DNA of 64,000 bases from Symsagittifera roscoffensis (Eukaryota > Xenacoelomorpha > Acoela > Convolutidae): the NCBI RefSeq assembly GCF_963678635.1, contig NC_087065.1, forward strand, positions 15,785,853-15,849,852, given 5' to 3'. The notes beneath the pieces were generated by a model. The model searched no databases and was not told where the DNA came from. It saw only the letters and a program-made list of their open reading frames with translations. Positions within the stretch are counted from its first letter, which is position 1. Each line of letters begins with the position of its first letter. Shown here piece by piece: positions 23,701 through 34,488 of the stretch. Both the position numbers and the translations under genes were made by a program.

Positions 23701-26700
23701 TTAAGGTCAAACACTATCCAATAAACCTTAAAGGGCAGTCTGAAAATTCAAGTCATCGCCCTAATACGAGCAATTTTGTTGTCAGTATGAGTCTAAATAC
23801 ACAGAAAAAAAATGATCTACACGAACCAATCATCCCTCAGAAACAATTATTTGTTTTTGTTTCGAGGAATATATTTCTTTTCAGTAAATACTGAATTACA
23901 TCTATAGCTTGTCCACTAAAAGTTTTCAGGAGATATTTGAATCAGAGTGAAACACGACTGCTCGTATATCAGGGCAAAATCTTGAACGTTCCGACTGTCG
24001 TCTTATTCATATCGAATATTTTTTGGGAAAAGTTATTATTGAAAACCTACAAATTTTGGAAAATGTCAAAGTGTAAAGTTTTGAGTCGTACGAAATTAAT
24101 AGGAACACTTAGCTAGCCTCATGTCAGTTTGGAACGATTTTATTGTGCGTGATAATTTGCCACACATAAACAGTTTGCGTTAACGCTCTCAGCAGAATGA
24201 ATAAATTCTTCAAAGCGCGCATAATTTAGTCCATAGCATGGCCAATTTGGCAACTTTCAAACCTGCAGAAATTCACAAAAAAGAATCGAAGGCAAAATAT
24301 CGTTTAAAATTTGAACTCATGACGTCGATATCTTCAATGGGGTAAAGAAAAATTTTGAAAACTATTATTTCGATTGGTGAAAATTGACTGACCAAAAAAA
24401 CCACCCGAGCATAAGTATTCCGTTTTCTTCGAAAGTCGGAACAATAAATGAGCCGAAGTTAAAGCAAACGGAAATGCGCAGGATTACTTGTTTTACTTTC
24501 GTAGTTTTTTAAAACTGTTAAACATTAAACCACTAATACATAACTTTTGTATTTTTGGCGTGTTCAAATGGCAGTTGGTGCTTTGCCAAATATTTATAGT
24601 ACTCATGAACCATCTGATAATCAAAACCAGCAAGTGTTACCGAAATACTCGGGCTGACTAAAAACGCTAGTCATAAAAGTTTCATAAATGGAAAAATGCT
24701 ACTCATACACTTTTCATGCAATTCCATAAACGCAAGAAAAGTGCATGAAAAAATTCTATGGTTTGATTTTTCATATATAGAAATTGTATGGCTAGCATTT
24801 TTATATAAACATAAGAAAAAAAACGATTTTTAAATTGCACTTTCTTGAAATTTCTGGACTGTGAAAAATACCCTAGTTACTCACAAGTAGAGTCACTAAA
24901 AGACCTGAATTGTTTTACATATGATTCACAGAAATAATTTAATGAAATTATCAAATTTTGAAATTTTGGCTAAAATTTTTAAAGATGATTTTTTTAATTC
25001 GAATTTTAATTAATCATGCCTGGAGCAAGGCATACAAAATCATGCTATACAAACAAAAAGATGTTTTGAGCGTTTTTGAAAAATTTCATCCTAAGAAGCG
25101 TAAAAACTTAAATTTTGTGTATACAAGATTGCGTTATGCACTAAAAAAATTTTGCATGCAAAAATTTTTTTTGGAAAGTGTTTGTTTGACTACAAAATTC
25201 ATTTTGCGATTGAAAAAAACTGGGGCACTTTTGAAACAAATTTGAACAATTTTTGTCGCTATCAAAAAATGCTGGTCATAGAATTTTTATATGTGAAAGT
25301 TGTATGATTAGCGTTCTTTTTGACAAAATGTTCTTCGTTTTTTATTAATGACAAATTTTCAAAGACTTTTTTTACTGACTTTTATGAAAAAACAAAATAA
25401 AATTTTTTGAAAATTTGCTGACGTCAATTTGACAAACTTGTATGAAATTAGTTTGATTAATTTTTTTCATAGACTTTATTTTATGGCGTTGTGTGAGTAG
25501 GTTTTTCGGTCTATGGAGGTCAACCCGGGTAGTTCTCTCTGCATGAATAAGCTTATTGTTTATGGTAGCAAGTATCCAGATGAACTATTTTATGGTATTT
25601 TCATAGTGACATAAGACCTTCAGGAGAAAAAAAATGTTGAGGAAATTAACTCAGGAAAAAGAACTGTGGAAAAAATGAGAAATTAAACTAATTGAAGAAA
25701 TAAAGTGAGAAAAAACAATAAAATTTCAAATGCGGTGTTTTGCAGGAGTCAAATACAGAAAATTAATCGAAAAACTACCAACCATTTTTGAGCAAATTCA
25801 AAGTTTTTTGCCAAGACTACAAATAAAAGGGCTGTTCGATGGGCACTTTTCCCAAAAGTGGAAAATTTATTCTAAAGTAACATTGATTTAATGCAATATT
25901 TTATGCGTCAAATATAATGCAGTCAAATATTAAATGCAGCTAAATATTTTGTGAAAAAGAAAAAAACGGAGAGCTTCCAAATTAAAAAAAATGATTTTGG
26001 ATAAACAACTTTTGACAGCAAGATTGAACCTCGTTTCAAGCGTATAAGCTTCAGATAAAATTCTTATATACTATTTAAAACCCAAACTCTCTTTGCCTTA
26101 GCACTATAGAAACTTGGATCAACTGTACACTCCCCCACTCCCTAAAAGACCTACCGTAGAATTCCCTCCCCCAAGCAGGTAATAAATCTATAAAATATGG
26201 ATAGGGGGAAATTGTACGGTTGATCTAAAACTTGAGTAATTTGCTTAAATTTGATGCAATTTGGTACGTTGCGTGGTAAACATTTTGGCCACTCTGTACA
26301 CTCAATTAAAATTCTTGTCGTCAGTCTGCACTCAACCCAATTTTCATTTTTCAGAAAAGATGAAAGTATTTTGGAAGAGCAGAGACTCTTCTGAAGATTT
26401 TCTATGTAGAAATTATTAGCTTGTTTGGATATCAAAAAGCTACTGAAGCAAATACTCAGATCAAGAAACATATTGACTTGCTAAAAAATGATAAATTTCT
26501 TTCGTATTATTACAACGCAATAGACTCACCCTCAAATAAATTACAAAAAAACGAAACACTAAAAACTTTCTTAGCGCTCCGGAGCTGCTAATCTGTACAA
26601 ATCTCTCCAATCAATAGATTCTGTACCTAGAAAATGGCTAGTTGGCTAGAAATTTTCAACTTGGATTACGTTATAGGCCCAAAAAGTCAAATTTTGCAAG

Positions 26701-29700
26701 CAAGTTTTTTTCGAAGAATTATATTTGAGCACATAAGCAAGTTTGCAACCCAAAAAAGAATGACAAAACTTTTTCCTCAAACTTGTATTTTTTTTCTATG
26801 AAAAAATGCATAGCATACAATTTTTGTATATGAAACTGTATGACAAGCACTTTGTTTGATCAAAAAAATTTTTCGATGCCAAGTTTTCTCTCATGTAATC
26901 AAAATTGTCACCAATTTGAAAATTGTATGATAACCATTTTTTTGCATAGACTCCATATATGAAATTGTATGATAGGAATTATTCTTGGTATGGACCTCAA
27001 CCCGGGAAGCGTATTTTTTGAGGAATCCGCTCAAAAATCATAGAACGCACAGTTTGGCCTCGCAATGGACTGGAAACAGGCTTTCTAGCTTGAAAATTCA
27101 AGAAAGTTTTTAGACTAAAAGGTTTGCTCACAACGTAATAATTTCATTTTCCAGTAATAAAAAAATTGTTAACTAACACACAAACCTCTCAGCGTGAGAA
27201 GAGAGCTGAGCTGACTTCTTATTTATACAACATCACGGCTCATTTTTTTGCTTACCAGTCTTCATTTTTTTGGTGTATCACCGGTTTTAAGACCTGTGAA
27301 CAAAGAGACTCTATGCAGTTTTGTAACGAGTACTCGAAGAAGAGAATTTATAGAAACAGAAGCAAATTGCGTCACAAAACAGTAAAGAAAGTTGTAAAAC
27401 TGTCGCGGGACATGGAAGTTACAACTTGTTGCTTTCACCAAGCGAATAAACTTGTTTTTTTTCCACGTTTTTATCTTTTTCTCTGAAAATTTTGAAGCTA
27501 TCTGATTGAAAACTTGCCAAATGCTAGATGAAACTAATTGAAAAGAGCTAACGGAATTAAAAATTCAGAAATCTTGTTTTGAGGGCGTAAAAAAGCCAGA
27601 TAATCTTTATTATTTTCAGAGATGTTCTTGCTTTGGAAAACATACTCAAAAAGGGCGCAAAAATTGATTTTATAAGCTCAATTCGGATCTTTGGGAAGCT
27701 GATGATCTCCTTTTACTCTATAAGCCGCGCAAAAACCTTGAACAGAGGGGATGAAAAAGTTTCTTGGTCCGGCGTCGAAAAAAAAACTTCACTCGTATTT
27801 TTGCGCTGATGATCCATAAAAGCAAACAAAAAAACTGTTCCTGCAAATGGTTGGGAAAAGTGACATCTCCAATCTATCACCTCCGATCTCCGATGTGACA
27901 GGAGCCTTATAAGCAGTTATGGTGTGTCTAGTTTTTGTCTAACTTTCTGATATTAGCGCCCAAGACCTTTTACTTTCTGTATCGTCAAAACCGATACGAT
28001 TATTTTTCGACGCCGGATGAAAGAACTCTTTCAATTTCTTTATCTGTGGTTTTTAGGTAACATATAGAGTAATTGAAGATCATCAGCTTCCCAAAGAACC
28101 AATTTGAACCCATAAGCTCACATTCCTTGTGTTCTTTTTAAGAATGTTTCCAGAGCAAGAGCACCTCTGAAACAAGTTATGATTAACTGGCTATTTTACG
28201 CCCTCAAAATGAAATTTCTGAAAATTTATTGGCTTAGCCTTTTTCAATTATCTTCATCTAGCATGTATCAAAGTTTCAATCCGGTATCTTTAGTAGTTGC
28301 AGAGAAAAAGATAAAAATGTGAAGAAAAATTTTTTCATTTGCTCGTTGCTCGTTGAAAGCAAAAATTTGCAAGTTCGATGTCCCGTTCTCAAGAAATTGT
28401 ACAGCAGAAAACCTAAAACAAGCTGAAAGAGTGAAAGTAGGAAAACGGTAAAGGTTATCATTATGATTACGGTCATATGTATCTGGTTCTATCATTCTAT
28501 AGATATTTTAGGAAACATATTTTAGATAACTGACAATCAGAAGCTTTGTCCTCCTGAAAAAAAAAGGTTGCATCGAACCCACAATTCTTGCATAGTTCAC
28601 TCATACATAAAAAATAGTTAGAATGTAGTGATAATTTTTTTAGGAATTTTCACTGACGGTGGGAAGGCGCCCAATATCGTTCCGGAAAGGGCTGAGCTGC
28701 TTTTCTACTTCCGAGCTCCTAGTAAGAAGGAGCTGCAGCCTTTGTTAGAGCGAGGAGAAGAGTGTTTCAAAGCAGGGGCAGCAGCTATTGGATGCACAGT
28801 TCAAATCAGAGAAGTCCGAAAAATTCTAACTCTAAAGTCTGAAAAATGGGACCGAAGTGCACAGTCACATCTTATTGAAAGCGAAAAACCCAATCCATGT
28901 TTTGTTGAGAGGGGGGGGGGGGGGGCAGGGGCTAGTTTGACATTTACATTTTTTTTGCCACTTTTGAGTACATCTGATTAATCCACTATGTTGAACATGA
29001 ATAGCCCACATTATATTAACTAAATTAATTCAAAATGCAGAGGATTTTACAAAAACGAAAGAAATTATTAAAACGAAAAACTGTTCAAGGATTGCACAGG
29101 CAGTATAATTAGAGAAAAAGTCATCATTTCTCTTATTCACAGCAGAATTCATCAGGTGCAATTTATTCTGACTGAAACGATAAAACTCAGACCAACTTTT
29201 TTATGACCCTGAGACTGTAGATTCTTTTCCCGGGAGTCGTCTCCTCTAAGCAGGTTTTCACTCTACTCAACTGCCGCAGAGTTTCTCCCCTTTATACCGT
29301 GTAATAGCGGGGGACACTAAGACACGATATGATCCACAATCCCGAAAGGGTTATGTTGGTGGTCAGACTAAATCGGCCGGTCAAAGGATTACGCAACTTC
29401 CCCCTTAATTTAGGCTCTTTTCGGCTCTCCTTTTACGCTTCTAGCTAGTTCAGCAAATCGTGGGCACACTGAGTAAATTCTCAATCGCGAAGAAAATAAA
29501 ACAATTTACAGTGCCCTAATGAGCTAACTACTATTTAGCAACTTCTATATTGAAGCCCGCGTCCCGTTCTGTTCAATTGCTCATCAGTTTCGGTTGACTC
29601 GATTCAAAATTCGCCTACTCTAGCAGAGCAGCGACACAACTAGTTCAACCCGGTACTAAACTCGGGTTTAAGCGCAACTCGCTCGCACAACTATTTCAAC

Positions 29701-32700
29701 CCGGTACTAAACTCGGGTTCCAGCGCAACTTGCTCAATAGCAATAATTGTTCTCTTCGCTGACGAGAACCAACTACCCTTAATAGTAGTTACCAACTGTT
29801 CTCTTCTCTGAGGAGAACCAACTACCCTTAGTAGTAGCTAACACTGTTCTGACTCTTAAATGCTCTCCGGTACCCTCCAATTCCTTATCTTTCTTTACAC
29901 TTAGTTTTACTTAAGTCACGCCGTTCCCTATCAGTCCTGACATCCACCTAAATCACCCGTCCGCACATTTTTAAGGCTATATCCCTCCCCCTGTCAACTC
30001 TGCCACGTGCCAACTTCGGTTTCTTTTTATCAATCTTTTCACACTTATTAGATACCCGGTATGCGGTAGCTGTCACAATTTGACCAAGCAAACAAATGTC
30101 ATACGATTCTAATCAACTAATTCTTGAACTCAGTGAACTTGAGCTCTCGAGTTCAACTCAACCTCCAAACCATGCTATGTTCACTCAGTAATCCTCCCAA
30201 GGTCTTTATTTTAATTATCCCGTTAACGTTCCGACCTCCCAAGGTTAGGGGGAGGCCCTTTTCATGGGTAGCTAATTCATTTCAACCATCTAAAGTTTCT
30301 ACCTGTACTCTATTCCAATCGCGACCTGCTAGCTATCAGGGTAACGTAGTTTGTCTTTTAGGGGTCAACATAAACCAAAAATTCACCTCCAGAGAGCCAA
30401 ATAAATTTCCCGTCCATTCATACTATTTAGGAAACTTAACTCTCATGCTATGCCTCTATTACTACCAATTTCCTCTGGGACTACTTTTCTTTTACTCTGA
30501 TTGATTTTCTATTAATAGCACATACGCCAAGCTAAATTGAACCCAATGTTTACCAAGTCCACTTTAAATTAAGTCCTCTACTCCAAGGTTGCAATGTAAA
30601 AGCTATACCTCTATCAGCTTCTGCTCTAGTTCCCAATATATAAGCTTTCCTCCCAATTTTTAGCAAGATGACCCTTCCTCATTTCCAGGGGTTGGGCTGG
30701 GAAATACGCCACTTTCCGGTGTTAATCCCGAGGTTTTCTATACAAGCTTGGGGTCAAACGCCCAAAGGTCATTTTAAGGTCACCCAGGGGTCAACCGGGG
30801 TCAAGCTTCCATATTTAGGTTCAAAATCCCATAGGGGTCCTACCTACCAAGTTTCTTCCATATCCCATTAGTACTTCACAAGTTATACCATTTCTAAGGT
30901 CCATTATCACTTTTCCCGGGGAAAAGCTATTAACACCGGAAGGAGCCATCGTAGGGGTTTTCACTCTCAGGGGTCTTTTTTCGGGGTCCGTATCTTATGT
31001 CTATTGCCGCGATAAAATCAGTATGCACTCGCTCATTATTTTGCGTAAATTGCCTACTTCCGGTCTAAGGGGGTGTTTTTCCAAGTGCTAATAGCTTCCG
31101 GTCCAACCGCCGGATTTGGTTCAAATTAAAACAGCTGATGTACCTCAGTGCTACCTATGATCTCTCCAAGTTTCAGCTCCCTGCAATCATTGGAGGCCGA
31201 GAAACGACTTCCGGAAGTTAAGGGTGGGTTTGTTTACTTAGGGCATAAATCCAGAAGTGGGGGGTCTGAGGGGTCTGGGTTCCCAAACTTAAGCTCCCCC
31301 TAACTAGGCCTACAACATACTAGAATTTGAGTCTTTTCCAACCGCTTGTTACCGAGTTCTGATAGGACCATTTACATTTCCGGGGACCGTTATCACTTGC
31401 CCCTCAAGGGTCTGAGGGGCCCCGTTTTTTGTTTTCTGGCATTGCAGGGACGATATCTTCGAAGATTGAACTATTTCGAACTTTACCCTTTGTTTGCTCT
31501 TTTACTTAACTTAATGACGAATCAATCTTACGCTCAGGTTACTATAGCATGTAATACAGTAGATTCACCAATTCTACAGAGACAACTTTTTTGTATTTCT
31601 TTTGGAATTGGAATCACAACCAATGTTGCTTTAATATGATGCGACACTTGATCTTTTAAGAGCTTTCTTTGAGGAAGTCTAAGTCGGGCGACGAAATAAC
31701 GCAGGCTAACCCGTATAGTTTCTTCCCAACAGTTTACGTGAGTGGTCAGATCAAGGAGGCTATCAGATGCTTTGATTGTTCTAGATGAAAGCTAAACTCC
31801 TCGCGCACATCCTCGATTTTCAATTTAAAGATGACGGTGAAGACGATTCGTTATAACCTTGATACTTTTTTCTATTCAAGCACCCTTGCAAAAACTGCAA
31901 AATTGTTTCTGCGTTCTGAGTTTTATATTAGTTTAATAATCATCAATTACTGGCGTGTTTGGGCAGATATAAGGATTTTTTCAAGGGAATCAATTTTCAA
32001 AAAGTTCACATTCATCTCAAATACTTATTTGAGATTTTCTGAAGAGCCTAAAAACCAATTTTAGACAATTTTTTTTGCGCCACAAGGTAAATTTTGCAAC
32101 ATTGGGCTTTTTGTTCAACTATTTGAATATCCACGTCCATTTATCTTCGAACTTAAGCTCCCCGTCTGGGTTCCCAAACTTAAGCTCCCCTTAACTAGGC
32201 CTACAACGTACTAGAAATTGAGTCTATTCAAACCGCTAGTTACCGAGTTCTGATAGGGCCATTTACACTTCCGTGGACCGTTATCACTTGCCCCTCAAGG
32301 GTCTGAGGGGCCCCGTTTTTTGTATGCCCTGGTCAAATCATCTCTATTATCACTCCTCTGAATTTCATAACATTAGCTTTCTTAGTTCCGATTTGGGGGG
32401 GGGTGTTCGCCGATTTTGTCAAATTTTGTTTTCTGGCATTGGAGGGACGATATCTTCGAAGATTGAACTATTTCGAACTTTACCCTTTTTTTGCTCTATT
32501 ACTTAACTTAATGACGAATCAATCTTACGCTCAGGTTACTATAGCATATAATACAGTAGATTCATCAATTCTACAGAGACAATTTTTTCTATTTTTTTTG
32601 GAATTGGAATCAAAACCAATAGTGCTTCAATATGATGCGACATTTGATCTTCTAGGAGCTTTCTTTGAGGAACTGTAAGTCGGGCGACGCAATAACGCAA

Positions 32701-34488
32701 GCTAATCCGTATAGTTTCTTCCCAACAGTTTACGTGAGTTGTCGGAACAAGGAGGCTATCAGATGCTTTGGTTGTTCTAGATGAAAGCTAAACTCCTCCC
32801 CCACATCCTTGATTTTCAATTTAAAGATGACGGTGAAGACGATTCGTTATAACCCTGATACTTTCCTCTATTCAAGCACCCTTGCAAAAACTGCAAAATT
32901 GTTTCTGCGTTCTGAGTTTTATATTAGTTTTAAAAATATCAATTACTGGCGTGTTTGGGCAGATATAAGGATTTTTTCAAGGGAATCAATTTTCAAAAAA
33001 ATTCACATTCATCTCAAATACTTATTTGAGATTTTCTGAAGAGCCTAAAAACCAATTTTAGACAATTTTTTTTGCAACATTGGGCTTTTCGTTCAACTGT
33101 TTGAATATCCACGTTCATTTATCTTTGAACTTAAGCTCCCCGTCTGGGTTCCCAAACTTAAGCTCCCCTTAACTAGGCCTACAACGTACTAGAATTTGAG
33201 TCTATTCCAACTGCTAGTTACCGTGTTCTGATAGGGCCATTTACACTTCCGGGGACCGTTATCACTTGCCCCTAAAGGGTCTGAGGGGTCCCGTTTTTTG
33301 TATGCCCGATTCAAATCATCTCTATTATCACTCCTCTGAATTTCATAACATTAGCTTTCTTAGTTCCGATGGGGGGTTTCGCCGATTTGTCAAAGTTTGT
33401 TTTCTGGCATTGGAGGGACGATATCTTCGAAGATTGAACTATTTCGAACTTTACCCTTTGTTTGCTCTATTACTTAACTTAATGACGAATCAATCTTACG
33501 CTCAGGTTACTATAGCATGTAATACAGTAGATTCTACAATTCTACAGAGACAACTTTTTTCTATTTCTTTTGGAATTGGAATCACAACCAATAGTGCTTT
33601 AATATGATGCGACATTTGATCTTCTAGGAGCTTTCTTTGAGGAACTGTAAGTCGGGCGACAAAATAACGCAGGCTAATCCGTATAGTTTCTTCCCAACAG
33701 TTTACGTGAGTGGTCGGAACAAGGAGGCTATCAGATGCTTTGGTTGTTCTAGATGAAAGCTAAACTCCTCCCCCACATCCTCGATTTTCAATTTAAAGAT
33801 GACGGTGAAGACGATTCGTTATAACCCTGATACTTTCCTCTATTCAAGCAGCCGTGCAAAAACTGCAAAATTGTTTCTGCGTTCTAAGTTTTATATTAGT
33901 TTATTAAATATCAATTACTGGCGTATTTGGGCAGATCTAAGGATTTTTTCAAGGGAATCAATTTTCGAAAGATTTCAAATTCATCTCAAATACTTATTTG
34001 AGATTTTCTGAAGAGCCTAAAAACCAACTTTAGACAATTTTTTTTTCGCGCCACAAGGTAAATTTTGCAACATTGGGCTTTTTGTTCAACTATTTGAATA
34101 TCCACGTTCATTTATCTTCGAATATTAACAGCAAAGTGTGTCTTACGATAGTGTGGTGCAGAACCCAGTTCTGGGTCGTATCTACGAGGAGAAAATGAAA
34201 GCACTCGGTTATAAATTCCCCTCCGAGAACGAGAGACTCTTCCAAGGCAGCACCGACATGGGGGATGTCTCCCGAGTTGTTCCCGCCATTCACCCCTGTT
34301 TCAGCATCCCATGTAACAATGCGTCCGCTCACTCGCCCCCCTTTGCCGAGGCGGCAAAATCGGACGAGTCGTTTGTATGCGCGATGGACTCTGCGGAAGG
34401 TTTAGCTAAAACAGCTCTGGAGGTTTTGCAGAACAAGAAGCTTTTTGAAGAAATGAAAAAGAGTTTTGCAGAAACTTGGGATTCGTGA
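14573..34488 (+). CDS. PM20D2: PM20D2-like M20 family dipeptidase (complete gene)
   Basis: Six exons (14573-14753, 15460-15611, 18954-19164, 22674-22793, 28644-28813, 34132-34488) join in phase to 396 codons plus stop. The human protein is about 436 residues. Residues 85-99 are [15 protein letters not shown] (M20D-type Cys/His metal site), 129-139 [11 protein letters not shown] (catalytic and metal Glu pair), 157-159 SHP, and near 317-345 a C-terminal block [17 protein letters not shown] followed by a His (about 345). The lid/dimerisation domain lies between. PM20D2 is a cytosolic metallopeptidase that cleaves beta-alanyl-lysine, beta-alanyl-ornithine and similar side products, acting in metabolite repair. 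The ATG at 14573 is chosen because an in-frame TGA lies 18 bases upstream and the family motifs start soon after. An AATAAA at 34890 may serve the 3' end. Confidence 0.92.
14968..15266 (+). mobile_element. hAT-like MITE (diverged)
   Basis: Left end CAGTAGCGGAGTTGAG, right end CTTAGATCCGCTCCTG, which are inverted matches to the ends of the better-preserved element at 49.6 kb. The interior differs and the flanking octamers match only in part. Confidence 0.5.
15460..15611 (+). CDS. PM20D2: PM20D2 exon 2
   Basis: Acceptor ATATTTCAG, donor AAG|GTCAGA. It carries [18 protein letters not shown], the first metal-binding region. Confidence 0.93.
16096..17131 (+). repeat. Three tandem copies of a ~345-bp unit
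   Basis: Each unit starts ATGGTAGGTGGAATTGGAGG (the third copy has a single change) and ends near 'gcattg-attga-ctgata'. Units start at 16096, 16444 and 16790. Copies differ by a few single bases and homopolymer lengths, implying recent duplication. The array lies in PM20D2 intron 2. Confidence 0.9.
17404..17505 (+). repeat. Short tandem repeat, ~26-bp unit
   Basis: About three to four copies of 'aatttggcatgatttctgag' with a 'catgat' spacer. Confidence 0.75.
17880..18345 (+). repeat. Dispersed element with 'gctcgtatcagggc' core, copy 1
   Basis: Homologous in the same direction to about 23920-24450: 'gctcgtatcagggc', then 'ggaacgatta', 'gataatttgccac' and 'tcttcgaaa--ccgaacaat' in the same order. 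The core here can form the hairpin CAGGG-caatt-CCCTG (17928-17942). Confidence 0.65.
18354..18648 (+). mobile_element. hAT-like MITE copy, right end missing
   Basis: Left end 'ggcggatctaaaatattctc' and interior 'ggcgcacgctcccccctcaa' and 'ccctttggg-cggcaggggg' match the elements near 41.6, 49.6 and 58.2 kb. The terminal inverted repeat on the right is not seen. Confidence 0.6.
18954..19164 (+). CDS. PM20D2: PM20D2 exon 3
   Basis: Acceptor TTCTGCAG, donor TATG|GTTAAT, entering phase 0 and leaving phase 1. It holds [13 protein letters not shown] with the catalytic Glu pair, then [13 protein letters not shown]. Confidence 0.92.
20280..20305 (+). repeat. Microsatellite (TCTTG)n
   Basis: About five perfect pentamer units in PM20D2 intron 3. 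Confidence 0.8.
20631..20732 (+). CDS. Candidate in-frame cassette exon within PM20D2
   Basis: 102 bases with acceptor TTGATGCAG and donor CAAG|GTTGAA, phase 1 on both sides. It could be inserted between exons 3 and 4 without breaking the frame. It would add 34 residues ([20 protein letters not shown] and on to TGLQ) at the catalytic/lid domain junction, where the family has no insert. It could be an alternative exon, a decaying exon or chance. Confidence 0.4.
21020..21740. repeat. Degenerate ATTTAAAT-rich repeat tract
   Basis: Many scattered variants of 'gatttaaattgattt' and 'tttaaatc' occur over about 700 bases of PM20D2 intron 3. No regular period was made out by eye. Confidence 0.45.
22674..22793 (+). 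CDS. PM20D2: PM20D2 exon 4
   Basis: Acceptor GTTGGCAG, donor CATG|GTTAGT, phase 1 on both sides. It encodes [20 protein letters not shown] and on to SAHG. Joined to exon 3 it gives [14 protein letters not shown], matching the YYGKA-H---PWEG of the family. Confidence 0.92.
23920..24450 (+). repeat. Dispersed element with 'gctcgtatcagggc' core, copy 2
   Basis: Diverged copy of the 17.9 kb element. An inverted fragment of the same core lies just upstream at about 23735-23785 ('gccctaatacgagc'). A third core copy lies at 63775-63815. Confidence 0.6.
24646..25531 (+). mobile_element. MITE-like element, ends TACTCGGGCTGAC / GTCAACCCGGGTA
   Basis: The termini form an imperfect 13-bp inverted repeat (TAC-CGGG-TGAC). 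The interior has many variants of 'tcatacaatttctatatatg' and no open frame of note. A homologous copy in the same direction lies at about 53605-54566. Partial copies lie near 26620-27008 and, reversed, 47937-48620. Confidence 0.6.
26620..27008 (+). mobile_element. Partial copy of the CCCGGGT-ended element
   Basis: Shares the 'aaattgtatgatag' interior and the 'tatggacctcaacccggg' end with the 24.6 kb element. Confidence 0.45.
27300..28480. mobile_element. Foldback element with ~400-500-bp inverted arms
   Basis: The left arm (e.g. 'gttttgagggcgtaaaa', 'cttttactctataagc', 'atctttgggaagctgatgat') is mirrored on the right ('ttttacgccctcaaaat', 'atcatcagcttcccaaagaa'). The outermost matches reach 'tgctagatga' and 'tttttatctttttctctg'. 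The centre is near 27.85 kb. It is diverged and non-coding, in PM20D2 intron 4. Confidence 0.7.
28500..28643 (+). other. Intron end before PM20D2 exon 5
   Basis: AT-rich intron sequence. Nothing beyond the acceptor was seen. Confidence 0.4.
28644..28813 (+). CDS. PM20D2: PM20D2 exon 5
   Basis: Acceptor TTTTTTAG; a weak donor GAA|GTCCGA is required to join exon 6 in phase 0. It encodes [20 protein letters not shown] and GCTVQIRE of the lid domain. A 13-base G run lies about 100 bases downstream. Confidence 0.85.
29637..29737 (+). repeat. Two tandem ~51-bp units
   Basis: Two copies of a unit built on 'caacccggtactaaactcgg' and 'agcgcaact-gctc'. Confidence 0.85.
29748..29846 (+). repeat. Two tandem ~48-bp units
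   Basis: Two copies of a unit with 'gagaaccaactaccctta' and 'tagtag'. It directly follows the 51-bp duplication, so this GC-richer stretch has been internally amplified twice. Confidence 0.8.
29880..31273 (+). repeat. Large dispersed repeat, copy 1
   Basis: Colinear with about 56690-58075: shared blocks include 'cttccggtccaaccg', 'aagtttc-gctccctg', 'gagaaa-gacttccg' and 'accgttatcacttg'. It is GC-richer than its surroundings and has no protein motif. The left limit is uncertain. Its right end merges into the 0.9 kb tandem array. Confidence 0.6.
31274..34121 (+). repeat. Three tandem copies of a ~0.9-1.0 kb unit
   Basis: Units start with 'tctgggttcccaaacttaag' at 31274, 32165 and 33143. Unit 1 lacks about 87 internal bases present in units 2 and 3. 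All carry the same short open frame ([15 protein letters not shown]...), which looks incidental because it lies in AT-rich sequence and is unlike any family I know. The array ends 10 bases before PM20D2 exon 6. Confidence 0.9.
34132..34488 (+). CDS. PM20D2: PM20D2 exon 6 (terminal)
   Basis: Acceptor ATTAACAG, 118 codons and a TGA stop. It includes [20 protein letters not shown] and a His-containing [12 protein letters not shown] block. It starts 10 bases after the last copy of a 0.9 kb tandem array. Confidence 0.93.
   Translation, partial: QSVSYDSVVQNPVLGRIYEEKMKALGYKFPSENERLFQGSTDMGDVSRVVPAIHPCFSIPCNNASAHSPPFAEAAKSDESFVCAMDSAEGLAKTALEVLQNKKLFEEMKKSFAETWDS

Noticed and set aside
29200-31270. 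GC-richer region as a protein-coding gene or a retroelement
   Set aside because: Its open frames show no recognisable domain, and the same sequence is repeated at 56.7-58.1 kb with different frames open. Treated as an unclassified repeat.
31831-34011. Short open frames starting MTVKTIRYN repeated three times
   Set aside because: They recur because the DNA is a tandem array. The sequence is AT-rich and resembles no known protein.
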